A stretch of DNA of 64,000 nt from Leptospira hartskeerlii (GTDB taxonomy: Bacteria; Spirochaetota; Leptospiria; Leptospirales; Leptospiraceae). This document shows, one piece after another, positions 1 through 8,906 of the stretch. The number at the start of each line of letters is the position of its first letter. The stretch's first letter is position 1. The notes under the pieces were generated by a model. It had not been told where the DNA came from. It was given only the letters and a program-made list of their open reading frames with translations, and did no database searches. Location of the stretch: contig NZ_NPDL01000001.1 of the NCBI RefSeq assembly GCF_002811475.1, positions 124,001-188,000 of the forward strand. Direction: 5' to 3'. Position numbers and translations under genes: made by a program.

Positions 1-1
1 T

Positions 2-601
2 TCCGGACCTAGTTTTGCGAAAGAATTGGTCAAACGTGTACCTACGATAGTGAGTATTGCATCTAAGAATGAAGCAACTGCAAGAAAGGTACAGGAAATA
101 TTCAGTTTCACTTATTTCAGGACCTATTGGACTCCTGATGTGGTCGGAGTAGAAGTCGGCGGCTCCTTAAAAAATGTGATCGCGATCGCCGCAGGAGTTT
201 CCGACGGATTAGGATTCGGGCAGAATACTAGGGCAGCTTTGATCACCAGAGGGCTTACGGAAATTTCCAGACTAGGAGTTAAATTGGGAGCAGATCCTCT
301 TACATTTTTAGGACCTTCCGGAATGGGAGATTTGATCTTAACATGCTGTGGAGATGCTTCCAGAAACAGGACTGTCGGTTTTAGATTGGGAAAAGGAGAA
401 AGCCTGGATTCCATTTTAGGCGGTATGGTAGAAGTTGCAGAAGGGGTAAAAACCGCAAAAAGTGGATTCGAATTATCCCAGAAATTAGGCATTGAAATGG
501 CCATCACCACCGAGGTGTATAAAATGCTTTACGAGCATAAGAATCCGAAGGAGGTTGTTAGAGATTTAATGGGCCGGGACTTAAAAAGAGAAGGTCTATA
601 A
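2..601 (+). CDS. gpsA: Glycerol-3-phosphate dehydrogenase [NAD(P)+], C-terminal part
   Basis: This is the 3' part of a gene that begins before the window; 199 residues are visible. The enzyme makes sn-glycerol 3-phosphate from dihydroxyacetone phosphate for phospholipid synthesis in the cytoplasm. The first visible residues, SGPSFAKEL, are the family motif at the end of the NAD-binding half. They are followed by [15 protein letters not shown] with the catalytic lysine, [11 protein letters not shown] and the [14 protein letters not shown] substrate-binding region. The frame is open from base 2, so the TTG at 26 is internal and not a start. A putative TPR gene follows after 26 bases on the same strand. 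The assignment is firm. Confidence 0.95.
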   Translation, partial: SGPSFAKELVKRVPTIVSIASKNEATARKVQEIFSFTYFRTYWTPDVVGVEVGGSLKNVIAIAAGVSDGLGFGQNTRAALITRGLTEISRLGVKLGADPLTFLGPSGMGDLILTCCGDASRNRTVGFRLGKGESLDSILGGMVEVAEGVKTAKSGFELSQKLGIEMAITTEVYKMLYEHKNPKEVVRDLMGRDLKREGL

Positions 602-627
602 ACCGGACTTAAATCGCGTCGATTCCC

Positions 628-3276
628 TTGCAAAATGCAATTTTAAATATTCGTAAAGTAGGCGGCGTTAGCCTAATTTTCAAGTATATTCCATTTTTAT
701 TAATTTCATTCTGTTCTTTTTGCACATCTTTGTCCGCCCAAAGTCGCAACGACTACGGTTGGACAGGGTCTCCGGGCAATTTTTACCTATTGATGGATGG
801 AAAAAATGTTCTGACAAAGGAAACCGATTTTAATTCCTTTCCAGAAGGTCTAAACGGTGTCCAAAAATCGGAGTTTGCTCTTTTAGCGGGAGAATATCTA
901 CTTCTTAACAAAGATTCCGGAAAATTCTCCAACCTGATCAATACTATCCGAAAGGAAAAAGATCTAGGTTTTGCGGAAGTTCTTTTGCTTTATTTCCAAG
1001 ATATCTACTTCTCCAAAAAGTCCAACGGGGAGAATTTTCTAAAAGTTTGGAATCCACCTGCAGGAGATACTTATCAAAAGGAATTAGTTGAATCTACGCG
1101 TAACGTTCTTCTTCATAAAAAATCGGCAGATAAGATCAAATGTTCTCCTAAGAAACAATATTATTCTCTTTGTAGGATGCTTCGTCTCGGAAGTTATATG
1201 GCGGATTTTAAACTTTCAGATCCGAATCACGATAGAGAATATACAAATCTACAAAGAATACTTTCGCCTTTTCCCGGAGTTACCGATCCGGAGGAGAAAG
1301 AGCTAAAACATATTCCTTTCTTGTCCAATTTTCTTCCCAATATTGCAGATTATCTTTCCGAGTTGGGATTTGCCAGAGATGCGATCCAATTTTCTAAAAT
1401 AGGGATTGTTTCTGAAAATTTGGGTGGCAGAATGCTTTCTCATTCTTACGAGAAATTAGCTTACTACTACTTGGTGGATGGAGATCCCAATTCCGCGGAA
1501 AAAGTTTTAAAATACATTATAGAAAGACAAGGGGAGATGGCTCCCGCCTATAAGAATTCATTGTATCTGAAGTTAGGAACTCTTGCTTATTTGCAAGGTG
1601 AACCTTCAAGAGCGCTCGAATATTATTTGAATTTAGATTTTTTGCATTGGTCCACTAAGATACTTCATCCGTTTTTAGGCGAGCCCATCCCGATCAATAG
1701 CGCTCGTGACTTAATGTCTGTAGCTATTTGGAAATCCAAAAATTCTCATAAGGCAGTGGATGCTCTGCAATCAGTCAGCACTCCTAAAAATCTGACGGAA
1801 GACGATCTATTTACTAAATTAAGAATTATTCAAATACTATCGGAAGATGAACCTGAAGTAGCTTCCAAACTTGCGATGGATTTGAGCTTTCTCGCGCAAA
1901 GTAAGGGATGGAGAAGGGTTGAATATTCCGCCACATTACTTCATGGCTTCTTACAGTTGAAAACGAATAATCTCAGAAAAGCGATTATAGAATTTACCAA
2001 GGCAGGAGGGATTTTAAAAGAAGATCCTTCTTACAAAGAAGAATGGATCCGCTTGAACGGATTATTCCTTTCTCATAAAGAATCCTCTAATCTTAGAGGA
2101 GTAAAAAGTTTCTTAGACCAGGCTCTTAAAATTTCCGCTTCCGGTATTGTGGATGATAAAACTTTTGAGATCAAAAACTATCTTCCTCCTTCCTTCGGAA
2201 GCAAAAGTTTAGAGAATTCCGCGATTGATTTTTATACTAGACATGGCTATGTAAACGATTTGCTTTCTTTTATGATCCATTATGAGGAAAATTCCGAACT
2301 TCAAGAAGAGGATTCTCCTCCTGATCTTGCAATCCTCAAAACGCATATTAGAATTTCTAGATATAAAGGATTTTATCCTCCGGGACGAGAGCCTTGGAAA
2401 TCCGCTTGGTCTGAAATGAGAACCAAAGAATCCGCACGTGTTAGAGAAGAATCGGATCCTCTCAGAAATGCAAATTTCAAAAAGTTAACTCACCCGCTAA
2501 TTGCAGTTTTTGTGAAGGATAAGAGAGTATTTCTATTTCACAAAGATGGGGATTCTTCCGAGTTGGAAGCAAGAGAGTTGAATACGGACAATCCTACGAG
2601 TTATACTGCTCAATCAGCTTTTAGAAGTGCGATGGATTCCTTTTCTAAAAAGGACAAGATCCAGATATACTTGAATTCTCCGGGAGTGGAAGCAGCAGAA
2701 TATTTAAGAAAAGAATTCCCCGATTCTGAGATTAAGCTATTCCTTCGTTTCGATAAAAGAGACGAATCTGATTCAGCTAAAAAAGTATTTGGCCCTGCTT
2801 GTGAGAACCTGTTCCCTAAAAATCTTCCGGAAGGAGACGGGCATTTGGGCTGGCAATCTTTTCCATTACAATATTATGATGGATCTAAATTGCTCCAAGG
2901 AAAGTCGGCTCTTCTTGTTTGGAACATGAAGGTGACTTCTAAATCCCCTAACGGTCTTAGGGATTACGAATGGTCCTGCGGATCTGATTCTATTTCTTTC
3001 AGAAAGGCAAAACGTAGATTGGATTTTAGGAATTTGCCGGATAGGATTGCCTTCACAAAAGACTCGCTTAGCGGTTCCGGCTGGGGGGATAAATCTGAGG
3101 ATTTTTTAGACTGGGCCAGGTTCTGGTTATCCGCAGGAACTTCTCGCCTTTACTTCGTTAAATACTGGAATCCTGAGTCGGAATCCGACATAAATTTATT
3201 AGAGAGACTCGCAAATGAAAACGGGGACCCGAATTTGAATTCAAGAGTCCTCAAAATGGTCCGAAATGCGGAATAA
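628..3276 (+). CDS. Exported TPR-like protein, possible degenerate CHAT-like C-terminus
   Basis: This is an 882-residue protein of unknown function. The frame opens with TTG and has a hydrophobic signal-like segment at about residues 17-37, ending in SLSAQS, so it is probably exported. Residues 230-480 are alpha-helical with TPR-like spacing, for example the stretch with YYLVDGDPNSAEKVLKYI. The last 250 residues resemble the layout of CHAT peptidase-like domains, ending with a segment AGTSRLYFVKYWNP like the GAR-x-V-x-x-xW element. I cannot find the catalytic His and Cys, so if it is CHAT-like it is probably inactive. It follows gpsA closely and may be co-transcribed. The start is uncertain. 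The CHAT link is inference. Confidence 0.6.
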   Translation: MQNAILNIRKVGGVSLIFKYIPFLLISFCSFCTSLSAQSRNDYGWTGSPGNFYLLMDGKNVLTKETDFNSFPEGLNGVQKSEFALLAGEYLLLNKDSGKFSNLINTIRKEKDLGFAEVLLLYFQDIYFSKKSNGENFLKVWNPPAGDTYQKELVESTRNVLLHKKSADKIKCSPKKQYYSLCRMLRLGSYMADFKLSDPNHDREYTNLQRILSPFPGVTDPEEKELKHIPFLSNFLPNIADYLSELGFARDAIQFSKIGIVSENLGGRMLSHSYEKLAYYYLVDGDPNSAEKVLKYIIERQGEMAPAYKNSLYLKLGTLAYLQGEPSRALEYYLNLDFLHWSTKILHPFLGEPIPINSARDLMSVAIWKSKNSHKAVDALQSVSTPKNLTEDDLFTKLRIIQILSEDEPEVASKLAMDLSFLAQSKGWRRVEYSATLLHGFLQLKTNNLRKAIIEFTKAGGILKEDPSYKEEWIRLNGLFLSHKESSNLRGVKSFLDQALKISASGIVDDKTFEIKNYLPPSFGSKSLENSAIDFYTRHGYVNDLLSFMIHYEENSELQEEDSPPDLAILKTHIRISRYKGFYPPGREPWKSAWSEMRTKESARVREESDPLRNANFKKLTHPLIAVFVKDKRVFLFHKDGDSSELEARELNTDNPTSYTAQSAFRSAMDSFSKKDKIQIYLNSPGVEAAEYLRKEFPDSEIKLFLRFDKRDESDSAKKVFGPACENLFPKNLPEGDGHLGWQSFPLQYYDGSKLLQGKSALLVWNMKVTSKSPNGLRDYEWSCGSDSISFRKAKRRLDFRNLPDRIAFTKDSLSGSGWGDKSEDFLDWARFWLSAGTSRLYFVKYWNPESESDINLLERLANENGDPNLNSRVLKMVRNAE

Positions 3277-3484
3277 CCCTTCAAAGCCAAGTTCGGTAAA
3301 AGGGTAAAATTTCATTTTTTCGTCTCCAAAACACTCGACAACGCACCGTTTTTCAGGGATGGTATCACAGATAGATGGACCCCGACAGTAGAAGCCGGAT
3401 TTTTCCGGACCAAAGCGATATTTTTCCCACCTTGTTTTATTCTTTCGATCTAGCAATCTGCCTATTTGGAAGATCTTGCCGTTA

Positions 3485-4813
3485 ATGGACGTGATTGGAT
3501 TTTTCGTAATACTACTTCTTATATTCGCCAACGGATTTTTTGTGTCCGCAGAATTTGCCTTGGTCTCGATCAGACCTTCTCGCCTGGAAGAATTGATCAG
3601 GGACGGCATACCTATGGCAATGCTTACCAAAAAAGCGGCTAGCATGTTGAATGATATGCTCTCTGTCTGTCAGGTGGGGATCACAATTGCAAGCTTACTC
3701 TTAGGTTGGGTGGGAGAAGGTTATCTCTCCAGTTGGATAGAACCTATTTTTCATTACGCAGGCTATCCTGATTCCGATTTAACGGTCCATGGAGTTGCAG
3801 TTGCGATCTCATTTGCATTGATCACATTTTTGCATATTCTTTTGGGTGAACTTCTTCCTAAAACAGTAGCGATCCAAAAAACTGAAACCTTGGCCTTGGT
3901 GACAAGTGCGCCTATATTCTTCTTTTATTATCTGTTTTTCCCTATTACGTTTTTCTTAAATGGAATGACTTCTTTTCTTTTGAAGATGATCGGATTTAAG
4001 GAAGATTCGCATCGTATCATACATTCTCCTGAAGAATTGATGATCCTGATCCAGGAACAAAACAAACAGGGAAATATTGACCAGGAAGAATTCCAGATCA
4101 TCCAAAATACTTTCCAATTCTCTGAGCATTTGGCAAAAGACGTGATGACACATCGTTTGAGCATTGTAGGAATTCCTGCGGACAGTCAAATGGATGGAGT
4201 TCTTTCGGTCATTGCAGAACATCATTTTTCCAGATATCCTGTGTATGAAGGAACTACTGATAATATAGTAGGTATCGTCCACGTTCAGGCTTTCTTAGCT
4301 TGGCTTTCCGAATCTAAAAGGAATAAGAAGGCAAAAGTTACCACGATCATGCAACCTCCAATCGTGGTCCCGGAAGGTATGTCGATTGAGAAGGTGCTTC
4401 AAAAGTTGCGGGTCGCAAAACAACATATGGCGATCGTCATCGATGAGTATGGCGGAGTTTCCGGACTACTTACTATGGAAGATATAGTGGAAGAAGTTTT
4501 CGGTGAGATCCGGGACGAGACTGACGATCATGAAACGGATGCTGTTCCATCACATTCTCCCGATGCATTTGATATAGACGGTGAAACCGAGCTGGACGAA
4601 CTAAAAGAGATCTTAACCGGAATCGAAGAAGAAGAGTTAAACGATATCCGCACTATCGCAGGTTTTATTTTAGAGAAGTTAGAGGATATGCCTAAGGAAG
4701 GAACCGTAGTTGCGATCCCCGAAGGTAAGCTGACCGTGGAAAAAATGGATGGAAACAAAATTATGACAGTCCGTTTTACTAGACTTTCTGCTCCTTCTTC
4801 TTTTGCGATTTAA
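3485..4813 (+). CDS. CNNM/CBS-pair membrane protein, CorC/TlyC (hemolysin C) family
   Basis: The 442-residue protein has the classic order of this family. An N-terminal CNNM (DUF21) membrane domain has hydrophobic segments in the first 150 residues, including [14 protein letters not shown] and [14 protein letters not shown]. Then come two CBS domains ([12 protein letters not shown] and [26 protein letters not shown]) and a CorC/HlyC transporter-associated domain. Relatives act in Mg2+/Co2+ export or resistance. Leptospiral members have been called TlyC hemolysins, although haemolysis is disputed. I chose the ATG at 3485 over the in-frame TTG at 3476 because the GGAAG upstream is too close to the TTG. 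About 200 bases without an ORF precede it and probably hold the promoter. Confidence 0.9.
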   Translation: MDVIGFFVILLLIFANGFFVSAEFALVSIRPSRLEELIRDGIPMAMLTKKAASMLNDMLSVCQVGITIASLLLGWVGEGYLSSWIEPIFHYAGYPDSDLTVHGVAVAISFALITFLHILLGELLPKTVAIQKTETLALVTSAPIFFFYYLFFPITFFLNGMTSFLLKMIGFKEDSHRIIHSPEELMILIQEQNKQGNIDQEEFQIIQNTFQFSEHLAKDVMTHRLSIVGIPADSQMDGVLSVIAEHHFSRYPVYEGTTDNIVGIVHVQAFLAWLSESKRNKKAKVTTIMQPPIVVPEGMSIEKVLQKLRVAKQHMAIVIDEYGGVSGLLTMEDIVEEVFGEIRDETDDHETDAVPSHSPDAFDIDGETELDELKEILTGIEEEELNDIRTIAGFILEKLEDMPKEGTVVAIPEGKLTVEKMDGNKIMTVRFTRLSAPSSFAI

Positions 4814-4849
4814 GTTGTAAATCTACGAGATCGGTTTTGGATCTGCACT

Positions 4850-5389
4850 ATGGACAAAAAGGACATTCTGATTGCAGTCAGCGGAAGTATCGCAGCCTTT
4901 AGGGCTTGTGAGCTAGTACGTAATCTTACCAAAGAAGGTTATCCTGTTTCAGTGATCATGACCCAGAATGCCACTAAGTTTATAGGTCCAATCACATTCG
5001 AGGCCCTCACCGGTAAAAAAGTCCAGGTAGATGAGTATGAGCAGGGAATGGCTCATATAGATGCGAGGAATCGTGCTGCGGTGATTGCTGTGGTTCCCGC
5101 TACCGCAAATATTATCGCTAAAATGGCGAACGGAATTGCGGACGATCTTGTAACTTCTACCTATCTTGCCGCGAAATGTCCTGTATTGGTTGCTCCTGCA
5201 ATGAATCCGAATATGTTCACTCATCCTGCCACACAAAGGAACCTTGCGCGTCTGAAAGAAGACGGAGTGATTATCTTGGATCCTCAGGAAGGGGTTGTGG
5301 TTTGCGGTGACGAAGGTTACGGTAAACTAGCTGATGTTCCGGTAATGCAAAAAAAGATACTGGAATTGTATCTAAAAACTTCTAAATAA
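4850..5389 (+). CDS. coaC: Phosphopantothenoylcysteine decarboxylase (CoaC), stand-alone
   Basis: This 179-residue flavoprotein decarboxylates 4'-phosphopantothenoylcysteine to 4'-phosphopantetheine in CoA synthesis. The N-terminal [17 protein letters not shown] is the FMN-binding HFCD signature. [18 protein letters not shown] and [13 protein letters not shown] (the PXMNxxMW-like substrate clamp) follow, and [11 protein letters not shown] holds the catalytic cysteine. In most bacteria this domain is fused to CoaB. Here the chain stops after the decarboxylase and a separate CoaB gene starts 12 bases later, so the pair is a split coaBC. No frameshift is needed to explain the split, because each ORF has its own start and stop. 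Confidence 0.93.
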   Translation: MDKKDILIAVSGSIAAFRACELVRNLTKEGYPVSVIMTQNATKFIGPITFEALTGKKVQVDEYEQGMAHIDARNRAAVIAVVPATANIIAKMANGIADDLVTSTYLAAKCPVLVAPAMNPNMFTHPATQRNLARLKEDGVIILDPQEGVVVCGDEGYGKLADVPVMQKKILELYLKTSK

Positions 5390-5401
5390 GATGTTCTTCA
5401 A

Positions 5402-6088
5402 TTGGTGAAATATTCAAAAATTATAATAAGTTCGGGACCCACTAGAGAGTGGATCGATCCTGTGCGTTTTATTTCCAATGCCTCCTCCGGAAAAATGGGG
5501 TATTGTTTAGCCCAGGAAGCCGCCAATTTAGTAAAAGAAGTCGTTTATATCCGGGGATTGACAGAACCGAAATATTCCGAACCTAAAGATGCAAGAATTG
5601 TTAAGGTAGAAACCACTCTTGAAATGAGAGATGCAATTTTGAATGAAGTGACTTCTTCTTCTATTCTTATTATGGCTGCTGCCCCTGCGGACTTTCGTCC
5701 TAAGAATGCAAATGAATCCAAGATCAAAAAAGAAGAAGGTAGCGATACCTTAGTTCTGGAATTGATCAAAAACCCTGATATACTTGTTTCCGTTAATGAA
5801 AAGATCCATGCACAAAATCTGAAAGATGTGCTTCGTATTGGTTTCTCCGCTGAGACGGATCTTTTGGACCAAAATGCACTTGGCAAACTCGAAAGAAAAA
5901 ATCTTGATTTTATCGTAGGAAATTACGTGGGCAAGGACTCCAAAGGTTTTGGAGACTTGGATACAAGCGTGATCATTTACGGAAAAGAAGGTTCCAAAAA
6001 GGAAATCGGTCCTGCGTCTAAGGAAATGATTGCCAAAGGTATTTTAGAATATTTGGATATTCTTTCTAAGCAAGAAAGTATTAGATAA
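5402..6088 (+). CDS. coaB: Phosphopantothenate--cysteine ligase (CoaB), stand-alone
   Basis: This 228-residue protein is the ligase half of CoaBC, which joins cysteine to 4'-phosphopantothenate. It begins with the domain's typical IIISSGPTREWIDPVRFISNASSGKMG nucleotide-binding region. It also has MAAAPADFRP, the substrate-binding motif, and a KNPDIL segment. The start is either TTG at 5402 or the adjacent GTG at 5405; neither has a clear Shine-Dalgarno sequence, so it may be translated by coupling to coaC just upstream. Two convergent minus-strand genes meet its end with only two bases between stop codons. Confidence 0.92.
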   Translation: MVKYSKIIISSGPTREWIDPVRFISNASSGKMGYCLAQEAANLVKEVVYIRGLTEPKYSEPKDARIVKVETTLEMRDAILNEVTSSSILIMAAAPADFRPKNANESKIKKEEGSDTLVLELIKNPDILVSVNEKIHAQNLKDVLRIGFSAETDLLDQNALGKLERKNLDFIVGNYVGKDSKGFGDLDTSVIIYGKEGSKKEIGPASKEMIAKGILEYLDILSKQESIR

Positions 6089-6090
6089 AA

Positions 6091-6462
6091 TTATTTAAAG
6101 ACCGCTTTCGCCTCGTCCAGAGTATGATAGATCGCCACTTTTTTAGGTAATTCCATCAATCGGATCACATTCTCTAAAAAGTGATTTAACCCTCCGATTA
6201 CAATCTTTCCGTTATGCTGATCTACTGTTTTGATCAACGTTAAAAGTGTCGCGACCCCAACACTATTAATATATTCCAAGGAAGAAAGGTCCAAGATGAT
6301 CTCGTAGATCCCTTCGTCGAAAACGAAATTGATCTTTCTGGAAATTTCGAAAGCGTTCGTATTCGTCACTTTTCCGTTCATGATGACGATTAGAACTTCT
6401 TTGTCTCCGACGGAGTCTTTTTTAGTTTCTATGTATAGGCCTTCGAATTCCGTTTTTGCCAT
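6091..6462 (-). CDS. STAS-domain protein, anti-anti-sigma factor-like
   Basis: This 123-residue protein is a single STAS domain of the SpoIIAA/RsbV type. Such proteins bind anti-sigma kinases and are controlled by phosphorylation of a serine. [18 protein letters not shown] is the conserved turn with the candidate phosphoserine, and the rest shows alternating strands and helices of the STAS fold. It lies last in a minus-strand run with hom and the LigD-like gene and may be co-transcribed with them. No partner kinase or phosphatase is visible in the window, so the sigma pathway it serves is unknown. Confidence 0.88.
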   Translation of the reverse strand: MAKTEFEGLYIETKKDSVGDKEVLIVIMNGKVTNTNAFEISRKINFVFDEGIYEIILDLSSLEYINSVGVATLLTLIKTVDQHNGKIVIGGLNHFLENVIRLMELPKKVAIYHTLDEAKAVFK

Positions 6463-6478
6463 TTTATCCCGATCCGCG

Positions 6479-6808
6479 TTAAAGCATCATTGTTCCATCT
6501 TTGATGGTGGCTGTCAATTCCGTCCATCCGGAGACTTCTTCCGGTTTTGAATCCGTTTTGGCAGATCCGCGGTAGAGTATCCTAAGTCGTCCCTTCTCTT
6601 CGATTTCGCCTTCTAAGTCCAGATAGATCCTTCTATGATCACTCTTTCTTTGAAAAGTTATTTTCGATCCACTCTGGAGCGAGTCCCAATAGGAAGCGAC
6701 TGTTCCGAAGGTGATTAGACGAGAATTTCCGTCAATATCCAAAAATAAATCCAAATGTGAATCCCCGAATCCTTCATGTAAGGATAATGTGCAGGGAAAT
6801 TCGTTCAT
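6479..6808 (-). CDS. Small protein resembling the LigD 3'-phosphoesterase (LigD_N) domain
   Basis: This 109-residue protein has no obvious standard annotation. It shows a spaced pattern like the phosphoesterase domain of bacterial LigD: an early His in [10 protein letters not shown], then H-L-D-L in [11 protein letters not shown], and H-R-R-I-Y in [14 protein letters not shown]. These match the order of His, His-x-Asp and His-x3-Tyr metal and catalytic residues in PE domains. The Arg two residues after the Asp is replaced by Phe. It starts three bases after the stop of hom, so the two are probably translated from one mRNA. The function would be 3'-end trimming of DNA or RNA, but that is inference from motif spacing. 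Confidence 0.5.
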   Translation of the reverse strand: MNEFPCTLSLHEGFGDSHLDLFLDIDGNSRLITFGTVASYWDSLQSGSKITFQRKSDHRRIYLDLEGEIEEKGRLRILYRGSAKTDSKPEEVSGWTELTATIKDGTMML

Positions 6809-6811
6809 AAT

Positions 6812-8101
6812 TTACAATTTGTCTTCCAAGCGGATTGCGACCGAAGGCTCTAAGACCACTTCGGAAGCATCTATCCTTCCTAAAGACGCAGAAATCGAAG
6901 CCTCCACACATGGATGTGTGACCACCACTACTTCTGCAGGTTCTTTTTCAGATTCATTTTGGCGAACAGAAGAAATAGAGACTCCGTTTGTTCCCAAATC
7001 TTTTGCAATTTCTGCCAGAACCCCCGGTTGGTCCAGGGTATTAAATCTCAGATAATATCTAGCTTCTGTTTGGTTCGCTTCAGATATGGATGCTTTTGGA
7101 AATCTGTTCTTTTCCATCGGAAGATTTTTGCCTCGCCTTGAGCCGTAATAGATCAGATCCGAGACCACTGCAGAGGCAGTCGGCAAAGCACCTGCTCCTT
7201 TTCCTACGATCAAACCAGGACCTGCAAATGCAGTCTTGTAATATACCGCATTCGTCTCATTCATAACACTCGCAAATGCATGGTGTTTGGGGATCATTAC
7301 CGGTTGGACTCTGGCTTCTACCTTGCCGTCTAATTTTCTTACAAGGCCGAGTAACTTTATTCTGTACCCCAGGTCGGAAGCGAACGAAATATCCAGTCGT
7401 GTAATCTTTGTTATACCTTCGACTACTATGTTTTGTAAAGGTATCTTTTCTCCGAAGGCCAAAGATCCTAAAATGCTGATCTTATGAGCGGTATCAATAC
7501 CTTCTACGTCGAAGCTTGGATCTGCTTCTGCAAATCCCTTTTCCTGAGCGAGTTTTAAAGCTTCTTTATAATCTAAACCTTCTGTCTCCATTTTAGAAAG
7601 AATGAAGTTAGTTGTTCCGTTTAAGATCCCGTAAAGTCCAAGGATTCTATCTCCTGCCAAACAATTTCGTATGGCTCGGATGATCGGAATGGAACCTCCT
7701 ACAGAAGCTTCGAATCCAATTTCGGTATGGTTCTCTTCTGCAGTTTTATAAATAATCTCTCCTTTTTCGGAAAGGAGCGCTTTGTTAGCTGTGATTACGG
7801 TCTGTTTGGATTGTAAGGCAGCTAATACGATCTCTTCGGAGATTGTTGTACCTCCTACAAGTTCGATGATTGTATCGATTTCGGGGTTTCCCACCACTTG
7901 TTTGTAATCGTCTGTTATTTTTACTTTGGAAAATAATTTCGAAATAGGGGCGATTTTAGAGGGAGTTCGGGTACAAATTGTATGTACATTTAGGGAGATA
8001 CCGTATTCTTTTTCGAATCTTACGGATTCTTCCGAAAGAATTTTAAGAACTCCTGAGCCGACCGTGCCTGCGCCAATTAATCCGATTCGAATCGTCTGCA
8101 T
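6812..8101 (-). CDS. hom: Homoserine dehydrogenase with C-terminal ACT domain
   Basis: This 429-residue enzyme reduces aspartate semialdehyde to homoserine for threonine and methionine synthesis. [13 protein letters not shown] at residues 6-18 is the Rossmann NAD(P) loop. [31 protein letters not shown] and the [11 protein letters not shown] and [11 protein letters not shown] motifs are characteristic. Residues 350-429 form an ACT domain ([18 protein letters not shown]), the usual site of feedback control by threonine. The open frame runs 60 codons further upstream to 8281, but similarity begins at the ATG at 8101, which has AAAGGA upstream. It heads a minus-strand run with the LigD-like and STAS genes. 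Confidence 0.95.
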   Translation of the reverse strand: MQTIRIGLIGAGTVGSGVLKILSEESVRFEKEYGISLNVHTICTRTPSKIAPISKLFSKVKITDDYKQVVGNPEIDTIIELVGGTTISEEIVLAALQSKQTVITANKALLSEKGEIIYKTAEENHTEIGFEASVGGSIPIIRAIRNCLAGDRILGLYGILNGTTNFILSKMETEGLDYKEALKLAQEKGFAEADPSFDVEGIDTAHKISILGSLAFGEKIPLQNIVVEGITKITRLDISFASDLGYRIKLLGLVRKLDGKVEARVQPVMIPKHHAFASVMNETNAVYYKTAFAGPGLIVGKGAGALPTASAVVSDLIYYGSRRGKNLPMEKNRFPKASISEANQTEARYYLRFNTLDQPGVLAEIAKDLGTNGVSISSVRQNESEKEPAEVVVVTHPCVEASISASLGRIDASEVVLEPSVAIRLEDKL

Positions 8102-8304
8102 TCTGGGACAATCCTTTCGGCTATACTGGAAACATTCGACCTTTTTTAAGTATGTGTAGGGGCTTTCCTTTCGGCCTGGCGGTTTTTTCTTTACTAAATG
8201 AGCTAGTCTTGGTAGAGATTCTTTTACGGACGATTTTATAATTCGTTTAGGGCCTTTTAAGAGAAGAAGGTCCAAATCCATCGACTGAAAGGATAATCCA
8301 CTTT

Positions 8305-8892
8305 ATGGCGAACCGTCGTAAGCCTCCCCGCAAAACTTCCGGGAATAAAAAACAAGAATCTTCCCACAAACACCCAGGCGGAGGAAACCGCGGCCATCAG
8401 CAGAAAAAAAGACCGGATCACGGTCGTTCGAATCGCCACCAACAACATACTGTAGCTACTAAAATTTCAGAAACTATGAAGGAACTTCCGATGAAGGCTC
8501 CTCATCAATCCGGAGGAAGTTCCGGCACTCTTGTAAAAGTGATCGGATTTCTCGCAGTCGCATTGATCGTTTTTTTCGGATACTTTATCGTTCAAGAATA
8601 TTTGGATAAAACTCCTGTTTATGGAAAACATGGTTGGGACGAAGAAGCCGGATCTCCAGTAGCTTGGGAAGACGCAGTTCGTTATTGTTCCTCCAGAAGA
8701 AAGAGACTCCCGGATAAGGAAGAGCTTAAGACATTCTCTAAAAGAGCAGATAAAAAAATCAAAACCATCGGATTATTTTGGTCTACAAGCGCTGCCGGAG
8801 ACAAAGGTGATTATATGACCGTAAACTTAGGCAGCGGAGATTTTTCTCCAAGTCCTAGCACGAACAAATTCGCAGTTATCTGTGTAAAATGA
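8305..8892 (+). CDS. Single-pass membrane protein with a C-terminal DUF1566/Lcl-like domain
   Basis: This is a 195-residue protein of unknown role. The first 70 residues are rich in Lys, Arg, His, Gln and Gly and look disordered. One transmembrane helix follows (about residues 76-97, VIGFLAVALIVFFGYFIV). The outer part contains VAWEDAVRYCSSRRKRLPDKEELKTF and LFWSTSA, which match the W-x-x-A-x-x-YC ... RLP-x-x-EL pattern of DUF1566/Lcl domains, a C-type-lectin-like fold in secreted bacterial proteins. It starts about 200 bases from divergent hom, a gap likely to hold both promoters, and is followed after 14 bases by a HAMP protein. Confidence 0.65.
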   Translation: MANRRKPPRKTSGNKKQESSHKHPGGGNRGHQQKKRPDHGRSNRHQQHTVATKISETMKELPMKAPHQSGGSSGTLVKVIGFLAVALIVFFGYFIVQEYLDKTPVYGKHGWDEEAGSPVAWEDAVRYCSSRRKRLPDKEELKTFSKRADKKIKTIGLFWSTSAAGDKGDYMTVNLGSGDFSPSPSTNKFAVICVK

Positions 8893-8906
8893 TGCTTTGA
8901 CCTGTC

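Noticed and set aside
628..3276. Active CHAT protease domain at the end of the TPR-like protein
   Set aside because: The general layout is similar but the catalytic His and Cys could not be found, so only a degenerate relation is suggested.
3928..4282. Minus-strand open frames across the CorC/TlyC gene
   Set aside because: They are antisense shadows of a strong gene with clear domains and show no family features of their own.
6711..7141. Plus-strand frames opposite hom and the LigD-like gene
   Set aside because: hom carries unmistakable catalytic and ACT motifs on the minus strand; the plus-strand translations have none.
8102..8281. N-terminal 60-residue extension of homoserine dehydrogenase
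   Set aside because: The extension is unlike the family, and the internal ATG at 8101 has a ribosome site and gives the normal length.
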